In this document: one piece after another, positions 35,796 to 45,421 of the stretch | Position numbering within the stretch: position 1 is the stretch's first letter | How the letters are laid out: the number at the start of each line of letters is the position of its first letter | NCBI RefSeq assembly: GCF_016624945.1 | Contig: NZ_JACVUI010000001.1 | Span: forward strand, 62,001 to 126,000 | Reading direction: 5' to 3' | DNA length: 64,000 nucleotides | Source of the DNA: Acinetobacter sp. S54 | Lineage (GTDB): Bacteria > Pseudomonadota > Gammaproteobacteria > Pseudomonadales > Moraxellaceae | Notes under the pieces: generated by a model | Told to the model about the DNA's origin: nothing | What the model saw: the letters and a program-made list of their open reading frames with translations, nothing else | Database searches by the model: none | Translations under genes and position numbers: made by a program

Positions 35796-37373
35796 ATGAG
35801 TCAACCCAAATCAGCTTCTCCAACTGTCGTGCCGACGTGGGTAGATTCTTCACTCTTAAAAGGTATGTTGCGTGGGATTGAGCGCGAAAGTTTGCGTATG
35901 CAGAGCAATGGCTTTCTATCGCAGAACCCTCATCCCAAAGCACTGGGTTCAGCCTTAACACATCCACGGATTACCACGGACTACTCTGAAGCACTGATGG
36001 AATTCATTACGCCGCCTAAAGAGACTATTCCTGCGGTTTTAGAAGACCTCAAAGACATTCATGCAGTGGTTCATCGCCATTTAAATCCTGGCGAAAAACT
36101 ATGGCCCTTGTCCATGCCTTGTATGCTGGATGACAAAGAAGAAAATATTCCTTTAGCCGATTACGGAACATCGAATATTGGACGTTTTAAAACGCTATAT
36201 CGTCGTGGGCTTGGGGTACGCTATGGTCGTCGTATGCAAACGATTTCTGGGGTTCATTATAATTTATCTTTCCCTGAATCACTGTTTGCTACATTACAGC
36301 AACATGAAATGGATCCTGCATTAAAACAGCTCAATGCACAGGATTATCGAAGCCATCGTTATTTCGGTCTGATTCGTAATTTTATTCGTTTAACGCCTTT
36401 GGTTATTTTTTTGGTGGGTGCCAGTCCCTCGGTATGTCGCTGTTTTTTGACAGGACGAGATCATCATTTACAGCCTTTAGTCAAAGGAACCATGTATTTG
36501 CCAGATGCAACAGCATTGCGTATGGGACGTTTAGGGTATCAAAACTCGGCACAGAAACAACTGGGCATTCATTATAATGATATCAACGCCTATCTGGAGG
36601 GCTTGCAAAAAGCAGTCAAAACCCCTTATCCGCCGTTTACCGAGTTAGGTTTAAATGATGAACAGGGTGAACCGATTCAAATTAATGACCATGTATTGCA
36701 AATTGAAAATGAATATTACAGTCTGGTACGACCAAAACAAGTACCAGAAAACGGTGAAACACCGTCACAGGCTTTACAGAACCGTGGTGTAGGATACGTT
36801 GAACTGCGTGCGGTCGATGTCAATCCTTATAGTCCAATTGGGATTGATGAAAACACAGCGGGCTTTTTGGAAGCGCTGGCGTTGTATTGTTTATTATTAG
36901 AAAGTCCTACAATTAATGACGATGAACAGGATTTAATTGAAAAAAATCAAAATACTATAGTAAATGATGGGCGCTCACCAGAGGCCAAAATTATTGCTCA
37001 AACAGGGGAGCAGTCTGTACAACATTGGGTACTGCAGCATCTTGAGCAGATACAAAAATGTGCAAATTTGCTAGATGAACTTTATCAAACCACCTTGTAC
37101 AGTGATGCCCTTCATATCATGGAGCAACGTGCCCAAAAGATTGAGCAGACGCTTTCTGCTCAAGTAGTTGAAGATACGTTAACCCATGGAGGAACCTGGA
37201 ATTTTGGTAGTGTGCTGGCACATAACTATGCCGAAATGTACAATGAATATGAATTAAGTGTTGAAAAAGCTACTTATTTTGAGCAGTTAGCTCAACAGTC
37301 TTTGCAACAACAACATCAACTAGAGCAAGAAAGTACAATGAGTTTTAACAGCTATCTTGCCCAATTTAGATAA
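35796..37373 (+). CDS. gshA: Glutamate-cysteine ligase
   Basis: The first step of glutathione synthesis (gamma-glutamylcysteine from Glu and Cys). It has 525 residues from ATG 35796, chosen over GTG 35790 because AGG sits about 5 nt upstream. Family motifs are LLKGMLRGIERESLRM, TTDYSEALMEFITPP, GRRMQTISGVHYNLSFPE, and GYVELRAVDVNPYSPIGI. It is followed 17 nt later by dsbB, so thiol-redox genes are paired here. The second glutathione gene, gshB, lies at 62018 in the same window. Confidence 0.97.
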   Translation: MSQPKSASPTVVPTWVDSSLLKGMLRGIERESLRMQSNGFLSQNPHPKALGSALTHPRITTDYSEALMEFITPPKETIPAVLEDLKDIHAVVHRHLNPGEKLWPLSMPCMLDDKEENIPLADYGTSNIGRFKTLYRRGLGVRYGRRMQTISGVHYNLSFPESLFATLQQHEMDPALKQLNAQDYRSHRYFGLIRNFIRLTPLVIFLVGASPSVCRCFLTGRDHHLQPLVKGTMYLPDATALRMGRLGYQNSAQKQLGIHYNDINAYLEGLQKAVKTPYPPFTELGLNDEQGEPIQINDHVLQIENEYYSLVRPKQVPENGETPSQALQNRGVGYVELRAVDVNPYSPIGIDENTAGFLEALALYCLLLESPTINDDEQDLIEKNQNTIVNDGRSPEAKIIAQTGEQSVQHWVLQHLEQIQKCANLLDELYQTTLYSDALHIMEQRAQKIEQTLSAQVVEDTLTHGGTWNFGSVLAHNYAEMYNEYELSVEKATYFEQLAQQSLQQQHQLEQESTMSFNSYLAQFR

Positions 37374-37390
37374 AAAAAAGAGGTATATCC

Positions 37391-37897
37391 ATGCAATGGC
37401 GTAATTATCGCTTTATCAATGGATTATTGGTACTTGCCAGCATTATTGGCATGTCATTTGCGCTGTATTTGGAACATGTCAAAGGACTGGATCCTTGTCC
37501 TTTATGTATATTTCAGCGCGTTGGATTGATGGTCATGGGAATTTTTGCCCTGATTGCATTTTTACATAATCCTGTTTCAAATACAGTTAAACGTTTCTAT
37601 ACGCTGCTTGCGACCTTAGGAATTTTATGGTCAGCTGGGGTGGCGGTACGTCATGTCTGGTTGCAGACATTACCACCCGACCAAGTCCCTAGTTGTGGTC
37701 CAGGACTCAACTATTTACTGGATGCGTTACCATTAAAAACAGTTTTGAGCGAGGTACTTTCTGGCTCTGGAGAGTGTGCAGCGATTGATTGGACATTTTT
37801 AGGATTCTCTTTACCTGTCTGGTCACTGGCATTTTTTAGTGTGTTATTCGTGATCTGTTTATGGCAGCTATTTAGAACTTACCCAGTTTCAAAATGA
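37391..37897 (+). CDS. dsbB: Disulfide bond formation protein B
   Basis: An inner-membrane quinone reductase that reoxidises DsbA. It has 168 residues with four membrane helices (about residues 10-27, 45-62, 71-89 and 141-160). The first periplasmic cysteine pair is in GLDPCPLCIFQR and the second pair in VPSCGPG and GSGECAAI. All four catalytic cysteines are present. It lies 17 nt downstream of gshA. A dyad-rich intergenic element follows the stop. Confidence 0.95.
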   Translation: MQWRNYRFINGLLVLASIIGMSFALYLEHVKGLDPCPLCIFQRVGLMVMGIFALIAFLHNPVSNTVKRFYTLLATLGILWSAGVAVRHVWLQTLPPDQVPSCGPGLNYLLDALPLKTVLSEVLSGSGECAAIDWTFLGFSLPVWSLAFFSVLFVICLWQLFRTYPVSK

Positions 37898-37991
37898 GGA
37901 GCAATGCTCCCCCAAAACAAACCCTGAGTTGTGTTTAAAACAGCGTAAGATTTGCAAGCTACATTTTCAGCATGGCGGCTCATCTTACGCT
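37898..37991. repeat. Inverted-repeat element after dsbB (possible REP-like sequence)
   Basis: Immediately after the dsbB stop is a 13-bp palindrome GGAGCAATGCTCC (37898-37910). Further on are 10-bp perfect arms AGCGTAAGAT (37942-37951) and ATCTTACGCT (37982-37991) around a 30-nt loop that itself contains pairing segments. No T tract follows. The length and structure resemble an intergenic repetitive element. No second copy was found in this window. Confidence 0.45.
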
Positions 37992-38018
37992 TGTACAAAG
38001 CGTTGCTTTTCTATGCGC

Positions 38019-39374
38019 TTAGGTTTCAACAATTCCCGTGAGATCAGTTAAGTCATAATTTTGCATATTGATCATATGAGTTTGGACGCCTAGACACGCA
38101 TAATCATCATGTTCAGGATAAAACCAGCGAGTAATTTGTTCAGAAACACTGGAATGGTACTGAATTTCAAAATGATTCAATCCATAAAATACAGCTTTAT
38201 GAGATTCGGGTAGCTTGAGTTGGAAGCGTGGATTTGGATGCTCTCCTAATGCACTTTTAACACTGACCAGATAGTCGCCAATAATCGAAAGAGCTTTTCG
38301 GTTTTTTTTCTGATTTTCGTGTTCAACTGTTCCGGCTACAAAGAACGCATTAATATGTGAAGGTAACGGAGCAGGTTTGCGATTATCATCCATCAGGCCA
38401 ATGCGAGCTTCCAGATGCTCCCAGTCATCATCACGAACACTGCCATGACGTAAGTCTAAAATACCATTACTGCGAATATTAACGAGATGACCAATCAGCT
38501 TGACGAATGGAAAACTTCCCAGTCTTTCTTGCAGCGCAAAGCCAAAGCGTTCTAAAACTGCGCCATGATGCGGTGAACCAATACAGACCAGATTGCCCAC
38601 CATATGTGTCCACTGGTGCATATTTTGTTTGCCATAAAATAAAGCACTACGCGACACTAAACCACCCATACTATGTCCGATTAGATCAATACTGGTAATG
38701 CGTGGGTTACGGTTAATCAGGTCTTCCAGCGTATTGGCTAAACTACGACCATTGGCCGAAATACGCCGCCCCGTGTTGTAATTCAGGTACAGCATAATAT
38801 TATGATCACGTTGTGCCAGTAGACGCTCCCCAATTCCACCAAAATTACGATTGGTCCAGTCCGTGTGATTCATACACAGACCATGGGTAAATATCACAAC
38901 ACGACCTGCAATATCGCCCTGCTGCAATGCGCCGTAGTGATCATACAACACCATTGGCAATGCCATAGGGTTTTGATGTTTGAGTAGATAATCTCCTAAT
39001 ACACCATTTAAGGCACCTACCATAAAGTGCAGAGTGGGTGTCAAAGGTTTATCGTGTAATGTAGGAAATTGTTCAATAATACGACGTAAACTTGGAGCAA
39101 GAAAATAACGTCCATATTTTTGTAAGCTACTATATGACCAGTGTTGTAAGCGTTCAATCCTCGGGATTTTTAAAAATCGACGTGATTGCTGGTCACTCAT
39201 ACCAAAGGTACTTTGTAATACTTCACGATGAATGATCTGAACAATATCGTGAACCCCTAATAAACTGGTGCTGACCAGCTGTGCCAAACCTTCAAGCACA
39301 TCGGCCTGACTCGGTGGCGTACGATCCCATTTACAATAGGTTTCGTGTAATGGCGTTAAACTTGGCATTTCCAA
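38019..39374 (-). CDS. Alpha/beta-hydrolase (esterase/lipase-like)
   Basis: 451 residues, cytoplasmic (no signal peptide seen). The first 150 residues are a helical region. The hydrolase core begins RVVIFTHGLCMNHTDWTNRNFGG with the oxyanion-hole HG. The nucleophile elbow is IDLIGHSMGGLVSRSAL, followed by CIGSPHHGAVLERFGF. The last part contains a histidine candidate in YGLNHFEIQYH. The layout resembles PGAP1-like or triacylglycerol lipase-like enzymes. The substrate is unknown. Confidence 0.82.
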   Translation of the reverse strand: MEMPSLTPLHETYCKWDRTPPSQADVLEGLAQLVSTSLLGVHDIVQIIHREVLQSTFGMSDQQSRRFLKIPRIERLQHWSYSSLQKYGRYFLAPSLRRIIEQFPTLHDKPLTPTLHFMVGALNGVLGDYLLKHQNPMALPMVLYDHYGALQQGDIAGRVVIFTHGLCMNHTDWTNRNFGGIGERLLAQRDHNIMLYLNYNTGRRISANGRSLANTLEDLINRNPRITSIDLIGHSMGGLVSRSALFYGKQNMHQWTHMVGNLVCIGSPHHGAVLERFGFALQERLGSFPFVKLIGHLVNIRSNGILDLRHGSVRDDDWEHLEARIGLMDDNRKPAPLPSHINAFFVAGTVEHENQKKNRKALSIIGDYLVSVKSALGEHPNPRFQLKLPESHKAVFYGLNHFEIQYHSSVSEQITRWFYPEHDDYACLGVQTHMINMQNYDLTDLTGIVET

Positions 39375-39586
39375 ATCCTTGATTCATGCACTCACCTGAT
39401 ACTTTATTTTTCATTTGCTTCAGGTTATAAAACGATTATATTCATCTTAGGTGTTGCATTCACAACACGTTAAAAATACTGATGAATGACCAGTTATTTT
39501 TATTTTTTTGTCTAACAATTTAGTGACACATACAAATTAAAACATATTTGTGATAAATATCACATTATTGACGGTGATGCTTTCCA

Positions 39587-40174
39587 ATGAATCTGATTTA
39601 TTTACATGGCTTTCAAAGTAGTCCTTTGTCGATTAAAGGGCAACAACTCAAGCAATATTGTCAAATAAATCATCCTGAGATACGAGTACATTTACCTGAC
39701 TTAAATTTACCGCCTTTGATGGTGATGAATGTGATTCAGCAGTTCATTGAAGAATTGGATCAGGTTGTGCTGGTGGGAAGTAGCTTTGGTGGTTTTTATG
39801 CGACCCAGTTTGTCGCTAAGTATGCATTACCTGCTGCATTGGTTAACCCTGCTGTGCGACCATGGCAATTGTTTCGGGATTTATTCGGTGTAGATCAGAT
39901 CCCCTATTGGGTGGGTGAGCACTGGACATTAACCGCGCAACATCTGGATCAACTTGAACAACTGGCTGTACCATATGCAGATGCTGCCGAGAAAATACTC
40001 GTGCTACTCCAGCAGGGTGATGAAACTTTGGATTATCGTGAGGCACAGCGGTATTATAGTCAGCCATCGCATAGCGCCTTGATTTTATCGGATGCGCATG
40101 GTAACCATGCAATGGATGATTTTGAACAAAAAATACCGTTGATTCTTGAATTTTTAACCTATTCGCTTAAATAA
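39587..40174 (+). CDS. yqiA: YqiA/YcfP-family alpha/beta-hydrolase
   Basis: 195 residues. It starts MNLIYLHGFQSSPLSIKGQQL, the YqiA signature. The nucleophile motif is VVLVGSSFGGFYATQFV, then ALVNPAVRPWQL, and the C-terminal histidine is in DAHGNHAMDDFE. E. coli YqiA is a small esterase acting on CoA or p-nitrophenyl esters in vitro. The gene is directly upstream of parE as in many gamma-proteobacteria, which supports the name. It is 14 nt from parE. Confidence 0.88.
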   Translation: MNLIYLHGFQSSPLSIKGQQLKQYCQINHPEIRVHLPDLNLPPLMVMNVIQQFIEELDQVVLVGSSFGGFYATQFVAKYALPAALVNPAVRPWQLFRDLFGVDQIPYWVGEHWTLTAQHLDQLEQLAVPYADAAEKILVLLQQGDETLDYREAQRYYSQPSHSALILSDAHGNHAMDDFEQKIPLILEFLTYSLK

Positions 40175-40188
40175 GGAAATCGTACAAG

Positions 40189-42069
40189 GTGTCACAATAT
40201 ACGGCTCAATCGCTTGAAGTTTTATCAGGTTTAGACCCTGTGCGTCGTCGTCCGGGTATGTATACCGATACGACACGTCCAAACCATCTTGCGCAGGAAG
40301 TGATTGATAACGCCGTCGATGAGGCGTTGGCTGGTCATGCCAATAAAATCTGTGTCACGGTATATAAAGATGGTTCATTGTCGGTTGAAGACAACGGTCG
40401 TGGTATGCCTGTTGATATTCATCCTGAATATGGGCAAAGCGGTATAGAAATTATTCTGACCAAACTGCATGCGGGTGGTAAATTTAGTACTGATAACTAT
40501 CAGTTTTCAGGTGGCTTGCATGGCGTAGGGATTTCTGTAGTAAATGCCCTATCTAGTCGGGTTGAAGTTGACGTTCAGCGTCAGGGTAATCTCTATAAAA
40601 TGGCTTTTGAGCAGGGCGAACCCGTTGCACCGCTTGAGGTATTTGAAGGTAAAGTGGCAAAACGAGCGACTGGAACGACAGTACATTTCTGGCCAGAAGC
40701 CAAATATTTTGACAGTCCAAAATTTGCCCTAAAAGCACTAAAGCATAATTTAAAAGCTAAAGCAGTTTTAGCAGCTGGACTCAAAATTAGCTATATCGAT
40801 GAAATCAACGATGAAAAAATTGAATGGCAATTTGAAAATGGTTTAGTCGACTATTTGATGGATGAGCTGGAAGATCGTGAGATTGTCCCGATGCCTGCTT
40901 TTGTCAGTAATGGTCAAGCCGAACGTGCCAGTTGTGAGTTTGCAATCTGTTGGAATGTTGAGGGCGGTGAACAAATTCAGGAAAGTTATGTCAACCTGAT
41001 TCCCACCGCACAAGGAGGAACGCATGTCAACGGTTTGCGTTCTGGCGTGACCGAAGCTTTACGTGAATTCTGTGAACTACGCAATTTATTACCCCGTAAT
41101 TTAAAACTCTCCGCAGAAGATGTCTGGGATGGCGTGAATTATATTCTTTCACTTAAGTTTCAGGAACCTCAATTTTCAGGTCAAACTAAAGAAAGACTGT
41201 CCAGCCGTGAAGCATCTGGCATTGTTCTGAATATTTCTAAAGACGCTTTTGCCTTATGGCTCAACCAAAATTCAGAGGTTGCCATGCAACTGGCTGAAAT
41301 GGCCATTTCAAAAGCAGGTCGGCGTTTAAAAGCGGCCAAAAAAGTTGAACGGAAAAAGATTGTGTCAGGTCCCGCCTTGCCTGGAAAACTTGCAGATTGT
41401 GTGGGTTTGACCCGTGAAGAATCTGAGTTATTTATTGTCGAGGGTGATTCTGCGGGAGGAAGTGCCAAACAAGCACGGGATAAAAATTTTCAGGCTATTA
41501 TGCCAATCCGCGGAAAAATCCTGAATACTTGGGAAATCTCCTCTGATGAAGTGTTGGCTTCGCAAGAAGTACATGACATTGCCATTGCGATTGGGGTCGA
41601 TCCAGGAAGTGATGATTTATCAGAATTACGTTATGGCAAAGTCTGTATTCTGGCCGATGCCGATTCAGATGGTTTACATATTGCGACCTTGCTTTGCGCT
41701 TTATTTGTCAAACATTTTCCTGCATTGGTGGAAGAAGGCCATCTGTTTGTGGCAATGCCCCCCCTATTTCGTATTGATGCTGCAAAAGATGTTTTTTATG
41801 CACTGGATGAGGATGAGCTTGAAGCCATTCTAGGCAAAGTCAAAACCAAAAATCCACAAATTACCCGATTTAAAGGTTTGGGCGAAATGAATGCGGGTCA
41901 ATTGCGTGAAACTACCATGGATCCAAATACGCGGCGATTAGTACAACTTGATTTGGATGATGCACATCTCACCGCGGGCCTGTTGGATAAGTTACTTGCA
42001 AAAAAACGTTCTGGCGATCGTAAACACTGGCTAGAACAAAAAGGTAATTTGGCAGATATCCCTATTTAA
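40189..42069 (+). CDS. parE: DNA topoisomerase IV subunit B
   Basis: The ATPase subunit of topoisomerase IV, needed to decatenate daughter chromosomes. It has 626 residues from GTG 40189, with AAGGA about 12 nt upstream. The GHKL ATPase part has PVRRRPGMYTDTTRPNHLAQEVIDNAVDEAL, DNGRGMPVD and GGLHGVGISVVNALS. The TOPRIM domain has EGDSAGGSAKQARD, LADADSDGLHI and the IRGKILN segment. The C-terminus (KGLGEMNAGQLRETTMDP) is typical of ParE rather than GyrB, and there is no GyrB insertion. Confidence 0.97.
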   Translation: MSQYTAQSLEVLSGLDPVRRRPGMYTDTTRPNHLAQEVIDNAVDEALAGHANKICVTVYKDGSLSVEDNGRGMPVDIHPEYGQSGIEIILTKLHAGGKFSTDNYQFSGGLHGVGISVVNALSSRVEVDVQRQGNLYKMAFEQGEPVAPLEVFEGKVAKRATGTTVHFWPEAKYFDSPKFALKALKHNLKAKAVLAAGLKISYIDEINDEKIEWQFENGLVDYLMDELEDREIVPMPAFVSNGQAERASCEFAICWNVEGGEQIQESYVNLIPTAQGGTHVNGLRSGVTEALREFCELRNLLPRNLKLSAEDVWDGVNYILSLKFQEPQFSGQTKERLSSREASGIVLNISKDAFALWLNQNSEVAMQLAEMAISKAGRRLKAAKKVERKKIVSGPALPGKLADCVGLTREESELFIVEGDSAGGSAKQARDKNFQAIMPIRGKILNTWEISSDEVLASQEVHDIAIAIGVDPGSDDLSELRYGKVCILADADSDGLHIATLLCALFVKHFPALVEEGHLFVAMPPLFRIDAAKDVFYALDEDELEAILGKVKTKNPQITRFKGLGEMNAGQLRETTMDPNTRRLVQLDLDDAHLTAGLLDKLLAKKRSGDRKHWLEQKGNLADIPI

Positions 42070-42114
42070 AGCATACTCTGTATCTAAACCTATTAAGATC
42101 ATGTGTAAACTAGA

Positions 42115-42648
42115 TTAATGCAGTTGAGGGATAAGCTTAAGTACCTTTTCCATTTTGAGCTTTTCCATGCTTGCAAGGTGTTGGAAACGGCCATGAATAT
42201 GCTTTAATTCATCTTTTAAGCTCTGTACCGCCTGTTTTAAAGAAGAAACAGGCACTTCAAACCCTGTGTGATCATGACTGGCATCTGGTTTAAATTTGAC
42301 CATATCTCCTTCATATTCACATAACACTTGGGGGTGGCCAATCCAGAACTGTTTTAGGTTGCCCTGAGCTAAATGATCCCATGCATGTATATCATTTAAA
42401 TCTGAACAGCAGCGGGGTAGTAAGATAGGCTGTTGCTCGGCATTGAGTAACACATATCCTCCGTTTAAGGATGTATTTTTAAAGATTGTATCTTTAAGAA
42501 TTTTACTGAGATTGACATCTGAAATGTCGTGAATTGCGTATAAGTAATAATCGGGTATCAACGAAATAAACGGATCTGCAAAGCCGTAACTGTGGTAGCT
42601 TGGCTGACGGTTATCTAAATCCAGCACGGGAATAAAGCGTATATCCAT
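42115..42648 (-). CDS. Hypothetical protein
   Basis: 177 residues, no signal peptide or membrane segment. It begins MDIRFIPVLDLDNRQPSYHSYGF and contains LPRCCSDLNDIHAWDHLAQG and a charged helical C-terminus (LKQAVQSLKDELKHIHGRFQHL). The mixed alpha/beta character and a composition like the neighbouring genes suggest a real gene. No family was recognised and no operon partner is close. It is convergent with parE. Confidence 0.65.
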   Translation of the reverse strand: MDIRFIPVLDLDNRQPSYHSYGFADPFISLIPDYYLYAIHDISDVNLSKILKDTIFKNTSLNGGYVLLNAEQQPILLPRCCSDLNDIHAWDHLAQGNLKQFWIGHPQVLCEYEGDMVKFKPDASHDHTGFEVPVSSLKQAVQSLKDELKHIHGRFQHLASMEKLKMEKVLKLIPQLH

Positions 42649-42841
42649 ATCGTTATTCTCATCTTGAGTCGTTGTTATAAATACACAGCTATATATTCTG
42701 ATTATGTTAGCTGCTTAAAAAGTATGCATTAAATGTTGCTAACTGTCTTTCAGTTTCAGACGAATATCTATAACAAGCTCTCATTTTGAATGTACCGATC
42801 AAATCAATTTTGATGATTTAAAATAACGATCTGAGCATGAT

Positions 42842-43579
42842 CTAATTTTCTACTTGATAATAGGTTCCACCTGCATAGACATTATGTCCAAAACCACAGC
42901 CTGAATTATTTTCATTTTGCTGTACTTCAATTTTTCGACCATATTGATCCTGACCAAGCTTAAGATCAATTTTGCAATCTTCATAACGATAGCTGGCCTG
43001 ATTTGCTGAAAAAGGCATACGGGTTTCAAAAGAACCCATATTGGGGCCGTAGATTAGGCCACGTAAACCAAAATAATAACCATCAAATGCCAGTTTATAA
43101 GTTTTTGCTGTTTTAGAAATCTTAATTGTACTCCACTGGCCATAACCTGCGGATCGAACATATAATCCCTCGACTGTATTGCTGACTTTAGGGAGTTTAA
43201 GCTGTTTTAAATTGTATTGACTGATTTTGGCACTGGGGCTACGTAAAAACCATGCTCTGGCCCATAAGGGCTTACCTAGTTTGGCATAAGTTAAACCGAC
43301 ATTATTGTGAGCAAGTTCCACATCACGATCACTAAAATGAGTAGAATTTTGGTCTTCATTAAATTGGCAAAATTGCGTCCAAGCAGCTTGACGTTCAAAA
43401 TATGGAACAGCTTTATTGTATTGTTTTTGGTCGTAATATTTTTTGCCAAGCGCAGCATCACTTTTTACCTTGGCGCAGCCTTGTTGTAATTCCTGTTCAA
43501 AACTGAGTTCCGCAAACGTAAGCGGTGACATCAAAAAGCCACTCCCTAAGAGTGCCAAAATAGAATATTTTATTTTCAT
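42842..43579 (-). CDS. Exported hypothetical protein with a TPR-like N-terminal part
   Basis: 245 residues with a signal peptide (MKIKYSILALLGSGFLMSPLTFA). The first half contains TPR-like helices (LGKKYYDQKQYNKAVPYFERQAAW and VELAHNNVGLTYAKLGKPLWARAWFLR). The second half is predicted beta-rich (GLYVRSAGYGQWSTIKISKTAKTY) with cysteines in YEDCKID and SGCGFGH that could form a disulfide in the periplasm. Probably periplasmic. No function can be assigned. It is a single gene next to, but not clearly part of, the purine degradation genes. Confidence 0.72.
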   Translation of the reverse strand: MKIKYSILALLGSGFLMSPLTFAELSFEQELQQGCAKVKSDAALGKKYYDQKQYNKAVPYFERQAAWTQFCQFNEDQNSTHFSDRDVELAHNNVGLTYAKLGKPLWARAWFLRSPSAKISQYNLKQLKLPKVSNTVEGLYVRSAGYGQWSTIKISKTAKTYKLAFDGYYFGLRGLIYGPNMGSFETRMPFSANQASYRYEDCKIDLKLGQDQYGRKIEVQQNENNSGCGFGHNVYAGGTYYQVEN

Positions 43580-43689
43580 TGTTTATCGAGCGTAGTTTAA
43601 ATTTTTATTCTAAGAGTCATCTTGTATAAATAAAATAACTGCTCTGTAAACAAGTACAAAGCAGTAAATTGGTCTGTGATGACAGGAGA

Positions 43690-44193
43690 TTAAGCTTCGA
43701 TCGTCACTGAATGAGGAAAAGTATATACATCACAATTCGGCCCTGAACCGATACGATCGACCACAGCAAAATCACTGGGAGATTCAAGCGTCAGCAACGG
43801 GTGATGCCATGTTCCAGCTCGATAGTTAACACCTTGCGTACCATCACTCATAAAAGCATGAATCTGGTCAATATTGGGTTGTTCAGGGTTTAAGCTAGGA
43901 GCCACTACGATCAGAAATTTTTGACCTTGCATTGGAATAAATGCCTGAGAACCCTGCGGATGTCGTTCTAACATATGAATGGCTAAAGGGAGTGTCGTGG
44001 TTTTAATATTGCGAAAAATACTAATCCCAGCTTTTGCTTCACCTTTGATTTCAGTTTCGACCAGACCATGATAACGTTCTGTATGTGCATCATTGATATG
44101 GAAAAACGCATGCCCGCTACAGCCAATAACTTCGCCGAAAGGGGCAAAGTTTTCATGGGTGAGTGGCAGGATTTTAATCACAGTTTTTGACAT
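43690..44193 (-). CDS. allA: Ureidoglycolate lyase
   Basis: Splits ureidoglycolate into glyoxylate and urea, the final step of the allantoate branch. It has 167 residues of the AllA cupin-like family: ENFAPFGEVIGCSG, LPLAIHMLERHPQGSQAFIPMQGQKFLIVVA, and NYRAGTWHHPLLTLESPSDFAVVDR. It is 12 nt downstream of alc in the same operon, so the product of alc is handed directly to AllA. Confidence 0.95.
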   Translation of the reverse strand: MSKTVIKILPLTHENFAPFGEVIGCSGHAFFHINDAHTERYHGLVETEIKGEAKAGISIFRNIKTTTLPLAIHMLERHPQGSQAFIPMQGQKFLIVVAPSLNPEQPNIDQIHAFMSDGTQGVNYRAGTWHHPLLTLESPSDFAVVDRIGSGPNCDVYTFPHSVTIEA

Positions 44194-44205
44194 ATTGTTC
44201 TCGGC

Positions 44206-45210
44206 TTAAGCCAGCTTTCCCCAAAAACGAATTCGGCTAATACCACCATCTGGAATCATATTGACACGAATATGAGAAATTTTTTCATGCGCTAAAATTT
44301 CATTGATATAGTCATGAATATGATCCATTTGCATGTCCTGAGCATTGAGTAGAAATGGCCAGAACATACTTTGCGGAATGAGCTGCGGATCGGTTGCATC
44401 TTCAATATACACTGCCTGAATGGAAACCTGTGCAGGGTAATTGCCCTTAAAATGGGCGGTATCAATTTCAATTTTATCAATTTTACCCGCCTGACCCAGC
44501 GCTAAAATACACCAGTCAAAACCTGGCGCACGACGACGTTTAGTTTCCCAACCATCGCCCATGTTGATACCACGGCCTGGATTGATCAAATTGCGTGGAT
44601 GGCCAAAATGCGCATCGCTATAAGCAATGACACGTCCACCGTTTTGCAAGGCTAATAAATCAAGGGTTGCGGTGGAGTTGGTTACCTGAATTTGTACTTC
44701 ACCGTAGACCCGTAAACGCGCGACGCCACCATCAGGAAAAATATTAATACGGATATGAGTGAAGACATTTTCATTTTCAATGTCAAAAATATGGTGCTGG
44801 CTTGGCCCCAGAATACTATTGGCTAAAATGGGCTGCCATAGTGCATTTTGTGTGTCATTATTTGGTGCATAGCAGCCTTCCAATGAAGCAGAAGCAGGAT
44901 AGTTGCCTGTAAAAAAAGTAGTATCGACATCAACTGCCTTGATTTTGCCTGCGACGCCAAGTTTTACAATGCACCAATCATAACCAGAATGTCGTTTACG
45001 ACGCGTTTCCCATCCATCCATCCATTTCCCATGATCATCAAATTTATCTTCAACGAAAATGGGGGCTTCAAATTGTAACATGCGTTTTGCTTCTGCAAAA
45101 AAATCATCTGAACATTCAACAATTTGTGCACCAATACGGCTATCTGCCAAGTTGGTTAAAGAGTGCAGTTGAGGGGGAAGTTCAAATGTTGGAGCGAGAA
45201 GCGTAGCCAT
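44206..45210 (-). CDS. alc: Allantoicase
   Basis: Hydrolyses allantoate to ureidoglycolate and urea. It has 334 residues built of two repeated jelly-roll domains. Each contains a DGWETRRKR / DGWETKRRR motif followed by GYDWCIVKLGVAGKI or GFDWCILALGQAGKI, then GNYPA and IRVN/IRINIFPDGG. The duplication is clear in the sequence. It is paired with allA and divergent from hpxO across 211 bp. Confidence 0.95.
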   Translation of the reverse strand: MATLLAPTFELPPQLHSLTNLADSRIGAQIVECSDDFFAEAKRMLQFEAPIFVEDKFDDHGKWMDGWETRRKRHSGYDWCIVKLGVAGKIKAVDVDTTFFTGNYPASASLEGCYAPNNDTQNALWQPILANSILGPSQHHIFDIENENVFTHIRINIFPDGGVARLRVYGEVQIQVTNSTATLDLLALQNGGRVIAYSDAHFGHPRNLINPGRGINMGDGWETKRRRAPGFDWCILALGQAGKIDKIEIDTAHFKGNYPAQVSIQAVYIEDATDPQLIPQSMFWPFLLNAQDMQMDHIHDYINEILAHEKISHIRVNMIPDGGISRIRFWGKLA

Positions 45211-45421
45211 AAGTGATATACCGTAATTTGCAGTGAGATGAAAAAAGTTTACTTGAGTCAGGGTGCATTTTTAACTCAGAATGAAAGAAAAGTGCATCAT
45301 CATTGCACTTTGCTATGCAGGGTATATGCCAATTCTAATAATAGGTTATATTTCCCTACACATGGCATGGTTTTCGCTATGACAGGGATAATGTTGCAAG
45401 ATATACAAGGGGAATTACACA

